NCBI GenBank assembly: GCA_030429455.1
Contig: JAUIFC010000008.1
Span: forward strand, 1 to 48,170
DNA from: Bacteroidia bacterium
GTDB lineage: Bacteria > Bacteroidota > Bacteroidia > Flavobacteriales > Flavobacteriaceae
Direction of reading: 5' to 3'
Length of the DNA stretch: 48,170 nucleotides
A program made the translations under genes and the position numbers. Each line of letters starts with the position of its first letter. The stretch's first letter is position 1. This document shows, one piece after another, positions 33,170-42,533 of the stretch. A model generated the notes under the pieces. It was not told where the DNA came from. It saw only the letters and a list, made by a program, of their open reading frames with translations, and did not search any database.

Positions 33170-36100
33170 TTATTGTTCTCTATTTATATAAATCCATCCT
33201 TTATGGATAGCTCCGTATGTATCATCTGTTCTGTCGAACTTAATGACATAGAAATATGTGCCCGTTTCTAACATATTTCCATTATCAGATTGACCAAAGA
33301 ATTCATCCCTATAATTATCTTTCTTGTAAACTCTTTGACCGTATCTATTAAATATTTCTAAAGACGAAATCCCTGATCTATCATCTAAAAACCGTAAATC
33401 TAATTTATCATTTCTGCCATCTACAGTTCCAGTTGAAAGCCCTTGGGTAATTACGCATTGCCCAACATCATAGTAATTAAGTGCAATGCTTTCTTCAAGA
33501 ATGCAATCTTGTCCAATTGTGGCAACTACAGTTACTGTTAATGAGGAACTTGAATTCTGTTGTGGAATTTGGTAATTACTTAAAACATTGGTCATTTCCG
33601 TTTGTACTTCTCCGTTGACGGTCCACATAAAATCGGCTTCTGCCAACATCGCATTATTAAGAACTGCTGTTAAAGTAACAAATTCACTTGGGCAGAATAA
33701 ATTATCCTGATCGTCTGAAGTTATGGAAAGTTGGATATCATTTCTTAGTTCTAAGACAATTGTATCAGAAGTACTGCACGTTGGATCGTCAAAATAAACT
33801 TCTACTTGGTATGTCCCATAGCCAAAGTCATCAGGGTTTAAAGTAGCGGTTGAAACATTCAGTGGATTTCCATTAAAGCTCCAAGAATAATTGACATTCT
33901 GTCCATTTGCATTTGATGGAGTAGCGTCAAGAACAAATTCACTTAAATCACAAATTGAGGAATCTGGACCTAATTCGAGTATTGGACTTTCGTTAAAGGT
34001 GTAAATTACACTTTCTGTCACAGGACAACCATTAATGGTTACAGTCACAGTATACTCGCCAGAATTATTAACTGTAATGCTATCTGTTGTTTCACTTGTA
34101 CTCCATAGATAAGTAGCGTTAGTAGCATCTGTACCAACTACACTTGCCGTTATCGTCTGAGGTTCTGCATCGCAGAAGCTTTGATCTCCACCTAAATCAA
34201 CATTAAATATTGCACCATCAATAACTATTGTATCTATAGCTGTACAGACAAATAATTGATTGTCTGCTGTGACAGTTGTTGTTGAAATTTCTACACTATA
34301 AGTTCCAGGTAAATTTACATTTAAAGTATTTTGAGTCTCTCCTGTAATTATACCAGTTTCGTTGGACCAAAGGTATTCTACAGCCGTAAAATCGGATGAG
34401 TTTGAAACTGTGGCATCAAGAGTGATAGATTGGCCTTCACATAAATTCTGATCATCGCCTAAGTCGAATAATGGCTCTTCTGCAAACGTATAAATAACAC
34501 TTTCTGTTACAGAACATCCATCAATTGTAATTGTTACCTCATATGTTCCTGTAGAATTCACATCTATTGAAGAAGTAGTTTCGTTTGTATTCCAAAGATA
34601 AGTTGCATTACCCGGGTCTGCACCGATGACATTTGCTGTAATCGTCTCAAGATTCGTGGCATCACTTGGACAGAAGGTTTGGTTTCCTCCTAAATCTATT
34701 GTAAAATCTGCTGATGTCACAATAATATTAAAGACACTTACACATGTTAAATCGTTACCATCTGTATCTACATTCAAGCTTGTAGTTGTGTATTCAATTG
34801 AATAATTTCCAGGTACCGAAACATTTAAGGTTGGTTGTACTTCTCCAGCAATAGGACTACCTTCCAAATACCATTGGTAAGAAATTGAATCATAATCACC
34901 AAGATTTAGTACAGTAGCATCAAGTGTAATTACACTGTTACTACATATCGAGACTGTATCTACCAAATTATTGTCAGGACTTTCTATAAACGTCACAGCA
35001 AATTCTTCGGTTGATATCTCTGTACCGTTAAGTGTAAGAATCTGGTAGGTTCCAGGCTGATTAACTGTTAGTGTTGGCGTATTTTCTCCAGCAATTGGTG
35101 TAAAATCTTGAAGTGCTTCATCAAACACTAACCATTGGTACTGGTCCGCAGTTGTGTCTGTAGCATCAAGTATCACATCTTCTCCTTCACAAGCTACAAC
35201 TTGATTGAATAAAACAATATCACAATCTGTAGAACCACTGCCAGTATCATCTGAGTTAATCTGTCCTAAACTAATAAACCCAGGATCACCATTAAAGTTG
35301 GTTATAAGTACTGCATAAATTTCACCAGTTTGCGCATTAGGAATTGTAAATGTCTCAACAGGAGCAGCAGAATAACTACAGTCTATGACGTTTCCGTATG
35401 GATAATTGTTATCAAATGTATTACTGCCACAATTGTCACAGCTATCTAAATCATTACAAAATTGTGTGTCCGTAAATGGCCCCCAAGCAATAAAGTCGAC
35501 ATCAAGAGGCGTTCCTACAGGATTTCCAGCGGCATCGAATTGCGTGTTTTGAACAATTTCGAACACAAGCTCACCTGCCTGATCAATTTGCAAGAAATAC
35601 CAAACAGGATTTGGTTGTGTTGCTAAGCAGCCATAATTACTTAAGTTAGGATCTGCTACAGTCCCACTTGAATCATCCACATTTGGAAAAATTAAAGCCT
35701 GACCAGGTGCTGGTGCACAAAATGGCTCTGCACCAAAACAACCACAAGTTAGCAAATTCTGAGGTGGACTTGTTAATGTACAATTTACATCATCAACATT
35801 TTCAACTGTAAAAATCACATCTGTTCCAAGCGCATAAGGACCATAGATAAGCGTTGTTGGTGTTGTAACATTCTGAACTGGGTCACCTTGATTGCTTGTA
35901 ATATCTAAAGATGAAGCAGAACCAATATCAATAATTTCAACTTCTACATTAAATTGTTCATTTCCATTTGTACAATCCCCTATTACATTGTAATCAACTT
36001 GAGGATTAACACAAGTGGCACAGGACACTGTAAAATCAATAGGATTTATGTTTCCTGAACTTTGGCATGAAATAGATCCATCAGGTGTGACTTGAAGCGT

Positions 36101-38227
36101 AATGGTACCTCCAGTAGATTGAAAGCTCAGCCCTGATAAGTCGCCAGTATTCCCGTAATCGTTATAAATTTCAGAACCATCTGAATCTAAAATTATCAGC
36201 TCGTCAAAATTATTTTCGACGTTACCAGAATTGATGACTAAATTTAAAGGAGAGCCATCACTACTTACAAAAATAAATTCTTCAACTATTCCCGAATCAT
36301 AGCAAAATACAGTATTTACTGGTCCCGCCGTACAATCTACAAGAGTTGTTGTACAGAAATCTTGTGTAAATTGTCCAGAAAAAGCCTGACAATTTACATC
36401 TTGGTTGTTTATCGCAGTGAGCTCTACAACAGTTCCATTCGGATAAGGACCAAAAGTAACAATGCCTGTCGCTGAGACAGTTTGCACAGCACTGCCTTGA
36501 TTATCTGAAATATCTAAATCTGTAGCTGAACCTAAATCGACAACATCGGCTTCTACAAAAAATTGAGGAGCATTTAAACAGTCGTCTATGAGTTGGAAAT
36601 TGACTTGTGGATTAGTACATGTCGCACAAGAAACCGTTAAGTCTATAGGATTAATAGTTCCGGACCCTTGACAATCTATTGAGCCATCAGGAGTTACTTG
36701 AACAATTAAAGTATCTCCAGAAGACTGGAAATTTAATCCCGTTAAATCTCCCCCATTACCATATCCATTAAAAAGTTCAGTACCATCTGAATCTAAAACA
36801 ATAAACTCGTCAAAATTATTTTCTACATTACCCGAATTAACAACCAAATTTAAAGGCGATCCATCACTACTCACAAAGGTAAATTCCTCATTAATGCCAG
36901 AGTCGTAACAAAATACTGTGTTAAGTGGACCTGCTGTACAATCTACTAAAACAGTTGTACATACATCTTGTGTAAATTGTGGAGAAATTGATTGGCAATT
37001 TGCATCTTGATTGTTTACAGCGATTAACTCTACAACAGTTCCATTTGGATAAGGACCAAACGTTAATATTCCGGTTGAAGAAGCAGTCTGAGGCGGATTT
37101 CCTTGGTTATCAGAAATATCCAAATCTGTTGCAGAACCTAAATCGACAACATCAGCCTCGACAAAAAACTGTGGCGCATTTATACAATCGTCAATGAGCT
37201 GGTAATTAACCTGTGGATTAACACATGTCGCACAAGACACAGTTAAATCTATTGGATTTATAGCCCCAGAGCCTTGACAATCTATTGAACCATCTGGTGT
37301 CACTTGAATTGTTATCGTATCTCCAGTTGATTGAAAATTTAAACCTGATAAATCGCCTGCATTGCCATAGCCGTTAAATAGCTCTGTTCCGTCTGTATCG
37401 AGCACAATAAACTCATCCCAATTATTTTCTACATTACCCGAATTAACGATAAGATTTAAAGAAGAACCATCACTACTTACATATGTATATTCCTCTAAAA
37501 CTCCTGAAGAATAACAAAAAACTGTATTTACAGGACCAGCCATACAATCTACAACTGTAGTTGTACATAAATCTTGCGTAAATTGACCTGAAACAACCTC
37601 GCAATTTGCATCTTGATTGTTTACTGCAGTAAGCTCTACAACAGTGCCATTAGGATAAGGACCAAAAGAAACTATTCCTGTAACAGATACTGTCTGGACT
37701 GGACTACCTTGGTTATCTGAAATGTCTAAATCTGCAGCTGAACCTAAATCTGTAACATCGGCTTCTACAAAAAATTGAGGTGCATTCACACAATCGTCAA
37801 TCAATTGGAAAGTCACTTGAGGATTTGTGCATGTTGCGCAAGACACGGTATAATCTATAGGATTAATTCCTGTAGAACCTTGACAATCTACAGACCCATC
37901 TGGTGTAACCTCTAAAGTAATGGTATCTCCAGACGATTGAAAACTAAAACCTGATAAATCGCCTGCATTCCCATCACCATTATATAATTCTGTCCCATCT
38001 GAATCTAAAACTATAAATTCATCCCAGTTGACTTCTACATTTCCTGAATTAATAACTAGATTTAAAGATGAACCATCACTACTGGTGTAAGTAAAACTTT
38101 CATTAACACTAGAGGCATAACAAAAGTTATTAGAGATTGGACCTATATTGCAATCTACTATATCTTGGGCTGATGTATTAAGAATTATAAAAAATGCTAA
38201 TATAGCCCCAAAGTAAAATTTATTCAT
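33170..38227 (-). CDS. giant repeat adhesin with four CUB-like repeats and T9SS type B domain
   Basis: 1685 aa. Signal peptide (MNKFYFGAILAFFIILNTSAQ). Four repeats of exactly 202 residues begin at residues 24, 226, 428 and 630. Each has a CUB-like half (VDC...FCY, SSDGS-LNL, WDEFIVLDSDGTELFNG, VTPDGSIDCQG) and a second half with CATC-NPQV and FGPYPNGTVVEL. A single domain follows (about 835-1010: FCAPAPGQALIFPNVDDSSG, NPVWYFLQIDQAGEL), then PKD/Ig-like repeats to about 1590. The C-terminus (QGLSTGTVDGRNDKLDLRF, FNRYGQRVYKKDNYRDEFFG) is a type B sorting domain. CUB-like and Ig-like folds suggest binding to glycans or surfaces. First gene of the four-gene operon. Confidence 0.9.
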   Translation of the reverse strand: MNKFYFGAILAFFIILNTSAQDIVDCNIGPISNNFCYASSVNESFTYTSSDGSSLNLVINSGNVEVNWDEFIVLDSDGTELYNGDGNAGDLSGFSFQSSGDTITLEVTPDGSVDCQGSTGINPIDYTVSCATCTNPQVTFQLIDDCVNAPQFFVEADVTDLGSAADLDISDNQGSPVQTVSVTGIVSFGPYPNGTVVELTAVNNQDANCEVVSGQFTQDLCTTTVVDCMAGPVNTVFCYSSGVLEEYTYVSSDGSSLNLIVNSGNVENNWDEFIVLDTDGTELFNGYGNAGDLSGLNFQSTGDTITIQVTPDGSIDCQGSGAINPIDLTVSCATCVNPQVNYQLIDDCINAPQFFVEADVVDLGSATDLDISDNQGNPPQTASSTGILTFGPYPNGTVVELIAVNNQDANCQSISPQFTQDVCTTVLVDCTAGPLNTVFCYDSGINEEFTFVSSDGSPLNLVVNSGNVENNFDEFIVLDSDGTELFNGYGNGGDLTGLNFQSSGDTLIVQVTPDGSIDCQGSGTINPIDLTVSCATCTNPQVNFQLIDDCLNAPQFFVEADVVDLGSATDLDISDNQGSAVQTVSATGIVTFGPYPNGTVVELTAINNQDVNCQAFSGQFTQDFCTTTLVDCTAGPVNTVFCYDSGIVEEFIFVSSDGSPLNLVINSGNVENNFDELIILDSDGSEIYNDYGNTGDLSGLSFQSTGGTITLQVTPDGSISCQSSGNINPIDFTVSCATCVNPQVDYNVIGDCTNGNEQFNVEVEIIDIGSASSLDITSNQGDPVQNVTTPTTLIYGPYALGTDVIFTVENVDDVNCTLTSPPQNLLTCGCFGAEPFCAPAPGQALIFPNVDDSSGTVADPNLSNYGCLATQPNPVWYFLQIDQAGELVFEIVQNTQFDAAGNPVGTPLDVDFIAWGPFTDTQFCNDLDSCDNCGSNTFDNNYPYGNVIDCSYSAAPVETFTIPNAQTGEIYAVLITNFNGDPGFISLGQINSDDTGSGSTDCDIVLFNQVVACEGEDVILDATDTTADQYQWLVFDEALQDFTPIAGENTPTLTVNQPGTYQILTLNGTEISTEEFAVTFIESPDNNLVDTVSICSNSVITLDATVLNLGDYDSISYQWYLEGSPIAGEVQPTLNVSVPGNYSIEYTTTSLNVDTDGNDLTCVSVFNIIVTSADFTIDLGGNQTFCPSDATNLETITANVIGADPGNATYLWNTNETTSSIDVNSTGTYEVTITIDGCSVTESVIYTFAEEPLFDLGDDQNLCEGQSITLDATVSNSSDFTAVEYLWSNETGIITGETQNTLNVNLPGTYSVEISTTTVTADNQLFVCTAIDTIVIDGAIFNVDLGGDQSFCDAEPQTITASVVGTDATNATYLWSTSETTDSITVNNSGEYTVTVTINGCPVTESVIYTFNESPILELGPDSSICDLSEFVLDATPSNANGQNVNYSWSFNGNPLNVSTATLNPDDFGYGTYQVEVYFDDPTCSTSDTIVLELRNDIQLSITSDDQDNLFCPSEFVTLTAVLNNAMLAEADFMWTVNGEVQTEMTNVLSNYQIPQQNSSSSLTVTVVATIGQDCILEESIALNYYDVGQCVITQGLSTGTVDGRNDKLDLRFLDDRSGISSLEIFNRYGQRVYKKDNYRDEFFGQSDNGNMLETGTYFYVIKFDRTDDTYGAIHKGWIYINREQ
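35735..38158 (-). repeat. four tandem 606-bp coding repeats
   Basis: The Val-Asp-Cys codons opening each unit lie at 38158, 37552, 36946 and 36340, exactly 606 bases apart each time. Long stretches are nearly identical between units 2 and 3 at DNA level, while unit 4 diverges in its second half. Such exact spacing allows gain or loss of units by recombination without breaking the frame. Confidence 0.85.
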
Positions 38228-38320
38228 CCAAATATAGTTTTGGCTGTGAATATAAATAAATTGTTATAGATACGTTAAACATATCTCAACAAAAATTAGT
38301 ACAAAAATCTTTTTAACAAA

Positions 38321-38347
38321 AAAACCGTCCTTAGAGGACGGTTTTTT
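38321..38347 (-). terminator. terminator of the 38368-39921 gene
   Basis: Stem ccgtcct (38325-38331) with aggacgg (38335-38341), 3-base loop, with A7 on the left and T7 on the right, so it can work in both directions. It lies 20 bases past the stop of the type A T9SS gene and isolates it from the adhesin operon. Confidence 0.85.
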
Positions 38348-38367
38348 TGTTAAGGATGTAAAAGATG

Positions 38368-39921
38368 TTACCTTTTAATTACTTTAAAGGTCTCATTAAT
38401 ATTACCTATTTGCACCTGTGCTATATAAAGACCTCTTGTTAATTTGTTTAAATCGACAGTTTCAGTCGGATTTGAAAGCTTTTGATTTAAAACTTCCTGA
38501 CCTTTTAAGTCATATAGTTTTATTTCTGAAAATGACTGATTAGCAGAAAGATTTAAAATGTTTAAATTATTTGTAAAGTAGTCAAAATCTAATGTTTCAA
38601 ATTCATTGACAGATAGTGTTTCGTCTATAGTATAATCAAATACCAATAAAAATCCTGTTGCGGTGTTTGGAGGCAAGTTAACAGTTGTTGTCTTAAACAC
38701 AAGGTGGTATAAACCAGTAGTCGAAGGTGTAAATTGCCCGGCGTTTGTAAGAGCCTGATTATCAACGTCAGCAAACGCTCCATTTTGTGCAATCCCGGTA
38801 TCGGTAAAGATAGACGTTCCCGCATTTGCATCTGCCACAGTATTACCAGAGGCCATCAGCACTTCTAAATCTTCACTGGCAGGTCCACCCCCACTATCAG
38901 CACCATTGTATCTCACTGAAATATCATATGTATTTCCAGCTGTTAAGTTGATTGCTGGAGAAAACAAATAGTCTTCTTTTTGAGTATCGTTAGTACCATT
39001 GGTAGCAAAAGTGCTAAAAATGCCTGGAGAAAGCTCTAAGGTTTGTTGGATCCATGCCGTACCATTTCCATCTTGGTCTATAACTGTATAGCAGCTATCA
39101 AAATTTGCTCCACTATCAAAATCTTCTGTAATAGGAAATCCAGAATACACCATGTTACAATCAGTAGGATTTAAGAAATTTACTGGACCAGTAGGCACAC
39201 TTGTTCCAGACGCGCAAACTGCATTGACATACACATCATAATAATTGCCTTCTAATAAACCTGTTAATTGTGTAGAAGTAGTTGATATTCCTGAGATTAC
39301 TGTTCCATTTCCAATGGCAAATCCTTCTACACCGTATTCTACATCGAAGGTAGTCATTCCTCCATTTGGATCTGTCCATGATACATCTGCTGTTGTAGCA
39401 GTAATATTGGTAACAGTAACATTTTGGGGTGCGTTACAACTTGTTTTTGTAAGCAAAAATTCGACTGTTGATGGTGCCACATTACATCCACCATCAGTTT
39501 GAAATTCCTCGAGTATCAATGTGAAACTAGAATCGTCATTTTGATTAAACGTACCTGTTGTAGCTGCTGGACCTAGTGTAATATTGCCCATCTGGTCACA
39601 AGTTAAAAATGTATCTAAACCTGCATCTACAATCACATCGCTTCCATTAGGGCAGTCTAAAGTGAAAGTCACATCCATAGCTGGCTGATCGGGAGGTAGG
39701 GCTTCTGCATAAACAGCAGAAAAAACTCGACCATTTGGCGTAGCACCAATACTCAAAGTAACTACTTGTGATTCAAATGAAGGTACATTTATAGCAGTAT
39801 TATTTGGGGTAGTTTGTACAATGTTGTAATCTCCAACAAAAGCAGTTGGTGGAATTGGACACTGTGCATTAACGGTATATCCCATTAATGTAAATAAAAG
39901 TAAGCATAAAAGTTTTTTCAT
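38368..39921 (-). CDS. secreted protein with fibronectin type III domain and T9SS type A sorting domain
   Basis: 517 aa from the ATG at 39921. The frame is open 15 codons further but this ATG begins the signal peptide (MKKLLCLLLFTLMGYTVNAQ). N-terminal domain to about 160 with Cys pairs; a fibronectin type III domain at about 165-250 (APQNVTVTNITATTADVSWTDP, GLLEGNYYDVYVNAVC); then a beta-sandwich domain at about 255-440 (YTVIDQDGNGTAWIQQTLEL, YNGADSGGGPASEDLEVLM). The last 75 residues (FDYFTNNLNILNLSANQSFSEI... ending VIKR) form a type A sorting domain. The beta-sandwich is shared with the next gene upstream (40024-41274), so they are tandem paralogues. No catalytic motif is visible; a surface-binding role is likely. 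Confidence 0.85.
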   Translation of the reverse strand: MKKLLCLLLFTLMGYTVNAQCPIPPTAFVGDYNIVQTTPNNTAINVPSFESQVVTLSIGATPNGRVFSAVYAEALPPDQPAMDVTFTLDCPNGSDVIVDAGLDTFLTCDQMGNITLGPAATTGTFNQNDDSSFTLILEEFQTDGGCNVAPSTVEFLLTKTSCNAPQNVTVTNITATTADVSWTDPNGGMTTFDVEYGVEGFAIGNGTVISGISTTSTQLTGLLEGNYYDVYVNAVCASGTSVPTGPVNFLNPTDCNMVYSGFPITEDFDSGANFDSCYTVIDQDGNGTAWIQQTLELSPGIFSTFATNGTNDTQKEDYLFSPAINLTAGNTYDISVRYNGADSGGGPASEDLEVLMASGNTVADANAGTSIFTDTGIAQNGAFADVDNQALTNAGQFTPSTTGLYHLVFKTTTVNLPPNTATGFLLVFDYTIDETLSVNEFETLDFDYFTNNLNILNLSANQSFSEIKLYDLKGQEVLNQKLSNPTETVDLNKLTRGLYIAQVQIGNINETFKVIKR

Positions 39922-39976
39922 AATATATATTTTAAAATAGAATTGTAAATTTAAAATAAAAATCACAATACAAAAT

Positions 39977-40003
39977 AAAAAACCACCATATTGGTGGTTT
40001 TTT
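39977..40003 (-). terminator. terminator of the 40024-41274 gene
   Basis: Stem aaccacca (39981-39988) with tggtggtt (39992-39999), 3-base loop, flanked by A and T runs. It lies 21 bases past the stop of the upstream type A T9SS gene and ends about 56 bases before the start of the next one, so the two paralogues are transcribed separately. Confidence 0.8.
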
Positions 40004-40023
40004 TATCTAGAATAATTTTAGTC

Positions 40024-41274
40024 TTATTTCTTCACAAACTTAAAGGTCTCCACAGCATTGTTTATTTGAACTTTTGCCAAATAAACACCAGAGTTAAGTC
40101 CATTAATGTCCACAACTTCATTTTGACTAGAAAGATTTTTAGACATCATTTCTTGCCCTAACAAATTGTAAAGTTTCACTTGGCTTAAAGACTCGTTAGA
40201 AGTTAAGTTTAACATATTTTGTGCATCTACAAAATAGTTAAAGTTTATAGTGTTAAAATCATCTACTGAAAGAGTTTCGTCGACAGTATATTCAAAAACT
40301 AGTAAAAAACCAGAAACACCACCCACTTGAAGAGGGGAACCTGTACTTTTAAAGACAAAGTGGTAATCACCAGACATTGTAGGTGTAAAAGTGCCTGTTC
40401 CTGTTAGTGCCTGAGCTTCCACATTTGCAAAATCACCGTTTTGTATTATACCAGTATCAGTAAAAATAGAAGTACCCGCATTTGCGTCTGCTACAGTTGG
40501 CCCTTGAGCAACAAGAATTTCAATATCTTCGTTTGCTGGACCTCCGCCACTATCAGCACCGTTATACTTAAAAGTGAAATCGTAAGTATTACCTGCCGCT
40601 AAAGTAAAGGCTGGCGTAAACAAATAATCCTCTTTTTGAGCACCATTTGTACCATTTGTAGAGAAGTAAGAAAGAACATTAGGTTGATTTGTGTCTAATG
40701 CAAGCTCTTGCTGAATCCAAGCTGTTCCATTTGCATCTTCGTCTATTACTGTGAAACATCCTGTAAAATCAACACTGCTATCAAAATTCTCAACATAAGG
40801 GAAAGAAGTCGTACAATTTGGAACTTGTGCAATTAAATCAAAATCAAATCCACCACCGTTCCATCTGTCGTCCCAAGCGATGTAATAAGTCACCCCAGAC
40901 TCTGCTAAAAAGTCAACTTCGGAAAGGAAGTTATTGTTTGCTATGTCATCATTTCCAGCCAAGCATGTTAGATTTCCGCAAGTTCCTGTGTAAATATGGA
41001 CTCTTGTATCGTCAGAATTTACAACACCGTCATTTTGAGGTAAATTTGTTGTAATAGTAACTACTTCCAATTGAGAAGGTGTATAAGAGTACCATTCGCC
41101 GCCTGTAGCTCCAGCTCCATTGGCCGCGCATATAGGAGCGGGGATTTCAGTTCCATCAATTGTTCCAACTGTGGTAGTACCAGCTGTAACTGCAACAGCC
41201 GTTGCACATGTATCTTGGGCATTTATGCCATAAGACACTAAACATAAAAGTAATAATAAAGTAATTTTTTTCAT
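40024..41274 (-). CDS. secreted protein with T9SS type A sorting domain, paralogue of its neighbour
   Basis: 416 aa. Signal peptide (MKKITLLLLLCLVSYGINAQ). Residues about 21-155 are a beta-sandwich resembling bacterial pre-peptidase or PPC-type domains (DTCATAVAVTAGTTTVG, DDTRVHIYTGTCGNLTCLAGNDD, GVTYYIAWDDRWNGGGFDFD). About 158-340 is the domain shared with the downstream gene (FTVIDEDANGTAWIQQELAL, YNGADSGGGPANEDIEILV, ANAGTSIFTDTGI). The tail (FNYFVDAQNMLNLTSNESLS... ending FKFVKK) is a type A sorting domain. No enzyme motif is evident. The promoter region lies in the 92-base gap shared with the divergent polyprenyl synthase gene. Confidence 0.85.
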   Translation of the reverse strand: MKKITLLLLLCLVSYGINAQDTCATAVAVTAGTTTVGTIDGTEIPAPICAANGAGATGGEWYSYTPSQLEVVTITTNLPQNDGVVNSDDTRVHIYTGTCGNLTCLAGNDDIANNNFLSEVDFLAESGVTYYIAWDDRWNGGGFDFDLIAQVPNCTTSFPYVENFDSSVDFTGCFTVIDEDANGTAWIQQELALDTNQPNVLSYFSTNGTNGAQKEDYLFTPAFTLAAGNTYDFTFKYNGADSGGGPANEDIEILVAQGPTVADANAGTSIFTDTGIIQNGDFANVEAQALTGTGTFTPTMSGDYHFVFKSTGSPLQVGGVSGFLLVFEYTVDETLSVDDFNTINFNYFVDAQNMLNLTSNESLSQVKLYNLLGQEMMSKNLSSQNEVVDINGLNSGVYLAKVQINNAVETFKFVKK

Positions 41275-41366
41275 AGGTATAAATTTTTGTAATAAAAATG
41301 TAAATATAAATAAATGTGCTTCACAACAGCAAATAAAATCTTAATTTTAGCGACTAAAACCATATA

Positions 41367-42344
41367 GTGAAGGTAGTTGAACAAATAAAAGCACCCATAA
41401 GTCACGAAATGGAGCTTTTTGAGAAAAAGTTTTCGCTTTTCATGTCCTCGAAAGTAGCCCTTTTAAATAAAATCACACATTTTATAGTCAACAGAAAAGG
41501 GAAGCAAATGCGTCCTATGTTCGTGTTTTTGGTTGCAAAAATGGTCTCCGATGGCGAAGTGAATGATAGAGTCTACAGAGGTGCATCGGTTATAGAGCTT
41601 ATTCATACGGCTACCTTGGTTCATGACGATGTGGTTGACGATTCTAACCGAAGACGAGGTTTTTTTTCGTTAAATGCTTTATGGAAAAACAAAATTGCAG
41701 TTCTTGTTGGTGACTATTTGTTATCAAAAGGATTACTATTATCCATAGACAATGACGATTTTGATCTCTTAAAAATTATCTCTATTGCAGTTAGAGAGAT
41801 GAGCGAAGGTGAACTTCTACAAATCGAAAAAGCCAGACAATTAGACATTACAGAGGAGATTTATTACAATATTATACGTCAAAAAACAGCCACGCTTATT
41901 GCCGCTTGTTGTAGTATGGGTGCCGCTGCAGTGCTTCCTAATTCTTCACATATAGAAAAAATGAGAAAATTCGGTGAGCTTATTGGAATGTCATTTCAAA
42001 TAAAAGATGACCTTTTTGATTATGGGGAAAAGAAAATAGGTAAACCAACTGGAATAGATATCAAAGAACAAAAAATGACATTGCCTTTAATCCATGTTCT
42101 TAACAATGCAAGCACTCGCGACAAAAGATGGCTCATCAATTCTGTAAAAAATCATAATAGAAACAAAAAGAGAGTAAACGAAGTCATCGAGTTTGTAAAA
42201 CAAAACAATGGGTTGACCTATGCAAAAGAGCAGATGTATCTTTACCAAAAGCAAGCCCTAGAAATACTGAACACTTATCCAGAATCTATCTACAAAACTT
42301 CATTAGTCACTATGGTTGATTATGTGATCAATAGAGAAAAATAA
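41367..42344 (+). CDS. ispB: polyprenyl (octaprenyl-type) diphosphate synthase
   Basis: 325 aa from a GTG start at 41367; the following KVVEQIKAPISHEMELFEK is the usual beginning in flavobacterial relatives, so GTG is accepted. The first Asp-rich motif is HDDVVDDSNRRRG (near 89-101) and the second is QIKDDLFDYG (near 212-221). Both bind the diphosphate through Mg2+. The enzyme extends farnesyl diphosphate with isopentenyl units to make the menaquinone side chain, at the cytoplasmic side of the membrane. The 3' end (42255-42344) is present a second time at 45361-45450. The -7 region may be taatttta at 41342-41349, one mismatch from consensus. Confidence 0.93.
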   Translation: MKVVEQIKAPISHEMELFEKKFSLFMSSKVALLNKITHFIVNRKGKQMRPMFVFLVAKMVSDGEVNDRVYRGASVIELIHTATLVHDDVVDDSNRRRGFFSLNALWKNKIAVLVGDYLLSKGLLLSIDNDDFDLLKIISIAVREMSEGELLQIEKARQLDITEEIYYNIIRQKTATLIAACCSMGAAAVLPNSSHIEKMRKFGELIGMSFQIKDDLFDYGEKKIGKPTGIDIKEQKMTLPLIHVLNNASTRDKRWLINSVKNHNRNKKRVNEVIEFVKQNNGLTYAKEQMYLYQKQALEILNTYPESIYKTSLVTMVDYVINREK

Positions 42345-42422
42345 GTTTCTACTCAGCTGAAGGATATTTAACTGACTTAAAACTTATTTGATTTTTACTT
42401 TTCTGAAGTTTCTTAGTTCGCA

Positions 42423-42430
42423 TAAATTTG
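42423..42430 (+). promoter_or_regulatory. -7 box upstream of the GH57-like gene
   Basis: taaatttg is an exact TAnnTTTG match 103 bases before the ATG at 42534. No proper TTTG is seen at -33 distance. It implies a leader of about 90-100 bases and transcription separate from ispB. Confidence 0.45.
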
Positions 42431-42533
42431 ACTTATAATTATCTAATACATATTCAATGTCTTATGATTAGGTGTCTAAATATTTTTTAAGATATTTTTA
42501 ATAATTTTGATAATCAATCAATTTTTGAACAAA

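Noticed and set aside
35735-38158. Regular repeats as a possible CRISPR array
   Set aside because: The period is 606 bases and the units are in-frame protein domains, not short repeats with unique spacers.
38229-38236. TATATTTG box on the minus strand before the 1685-aa adhesin gene
   Set aside because: It is only 2 bases from the ATG, so transcription would start inside the signal peptide codons, and no -33 box fits.
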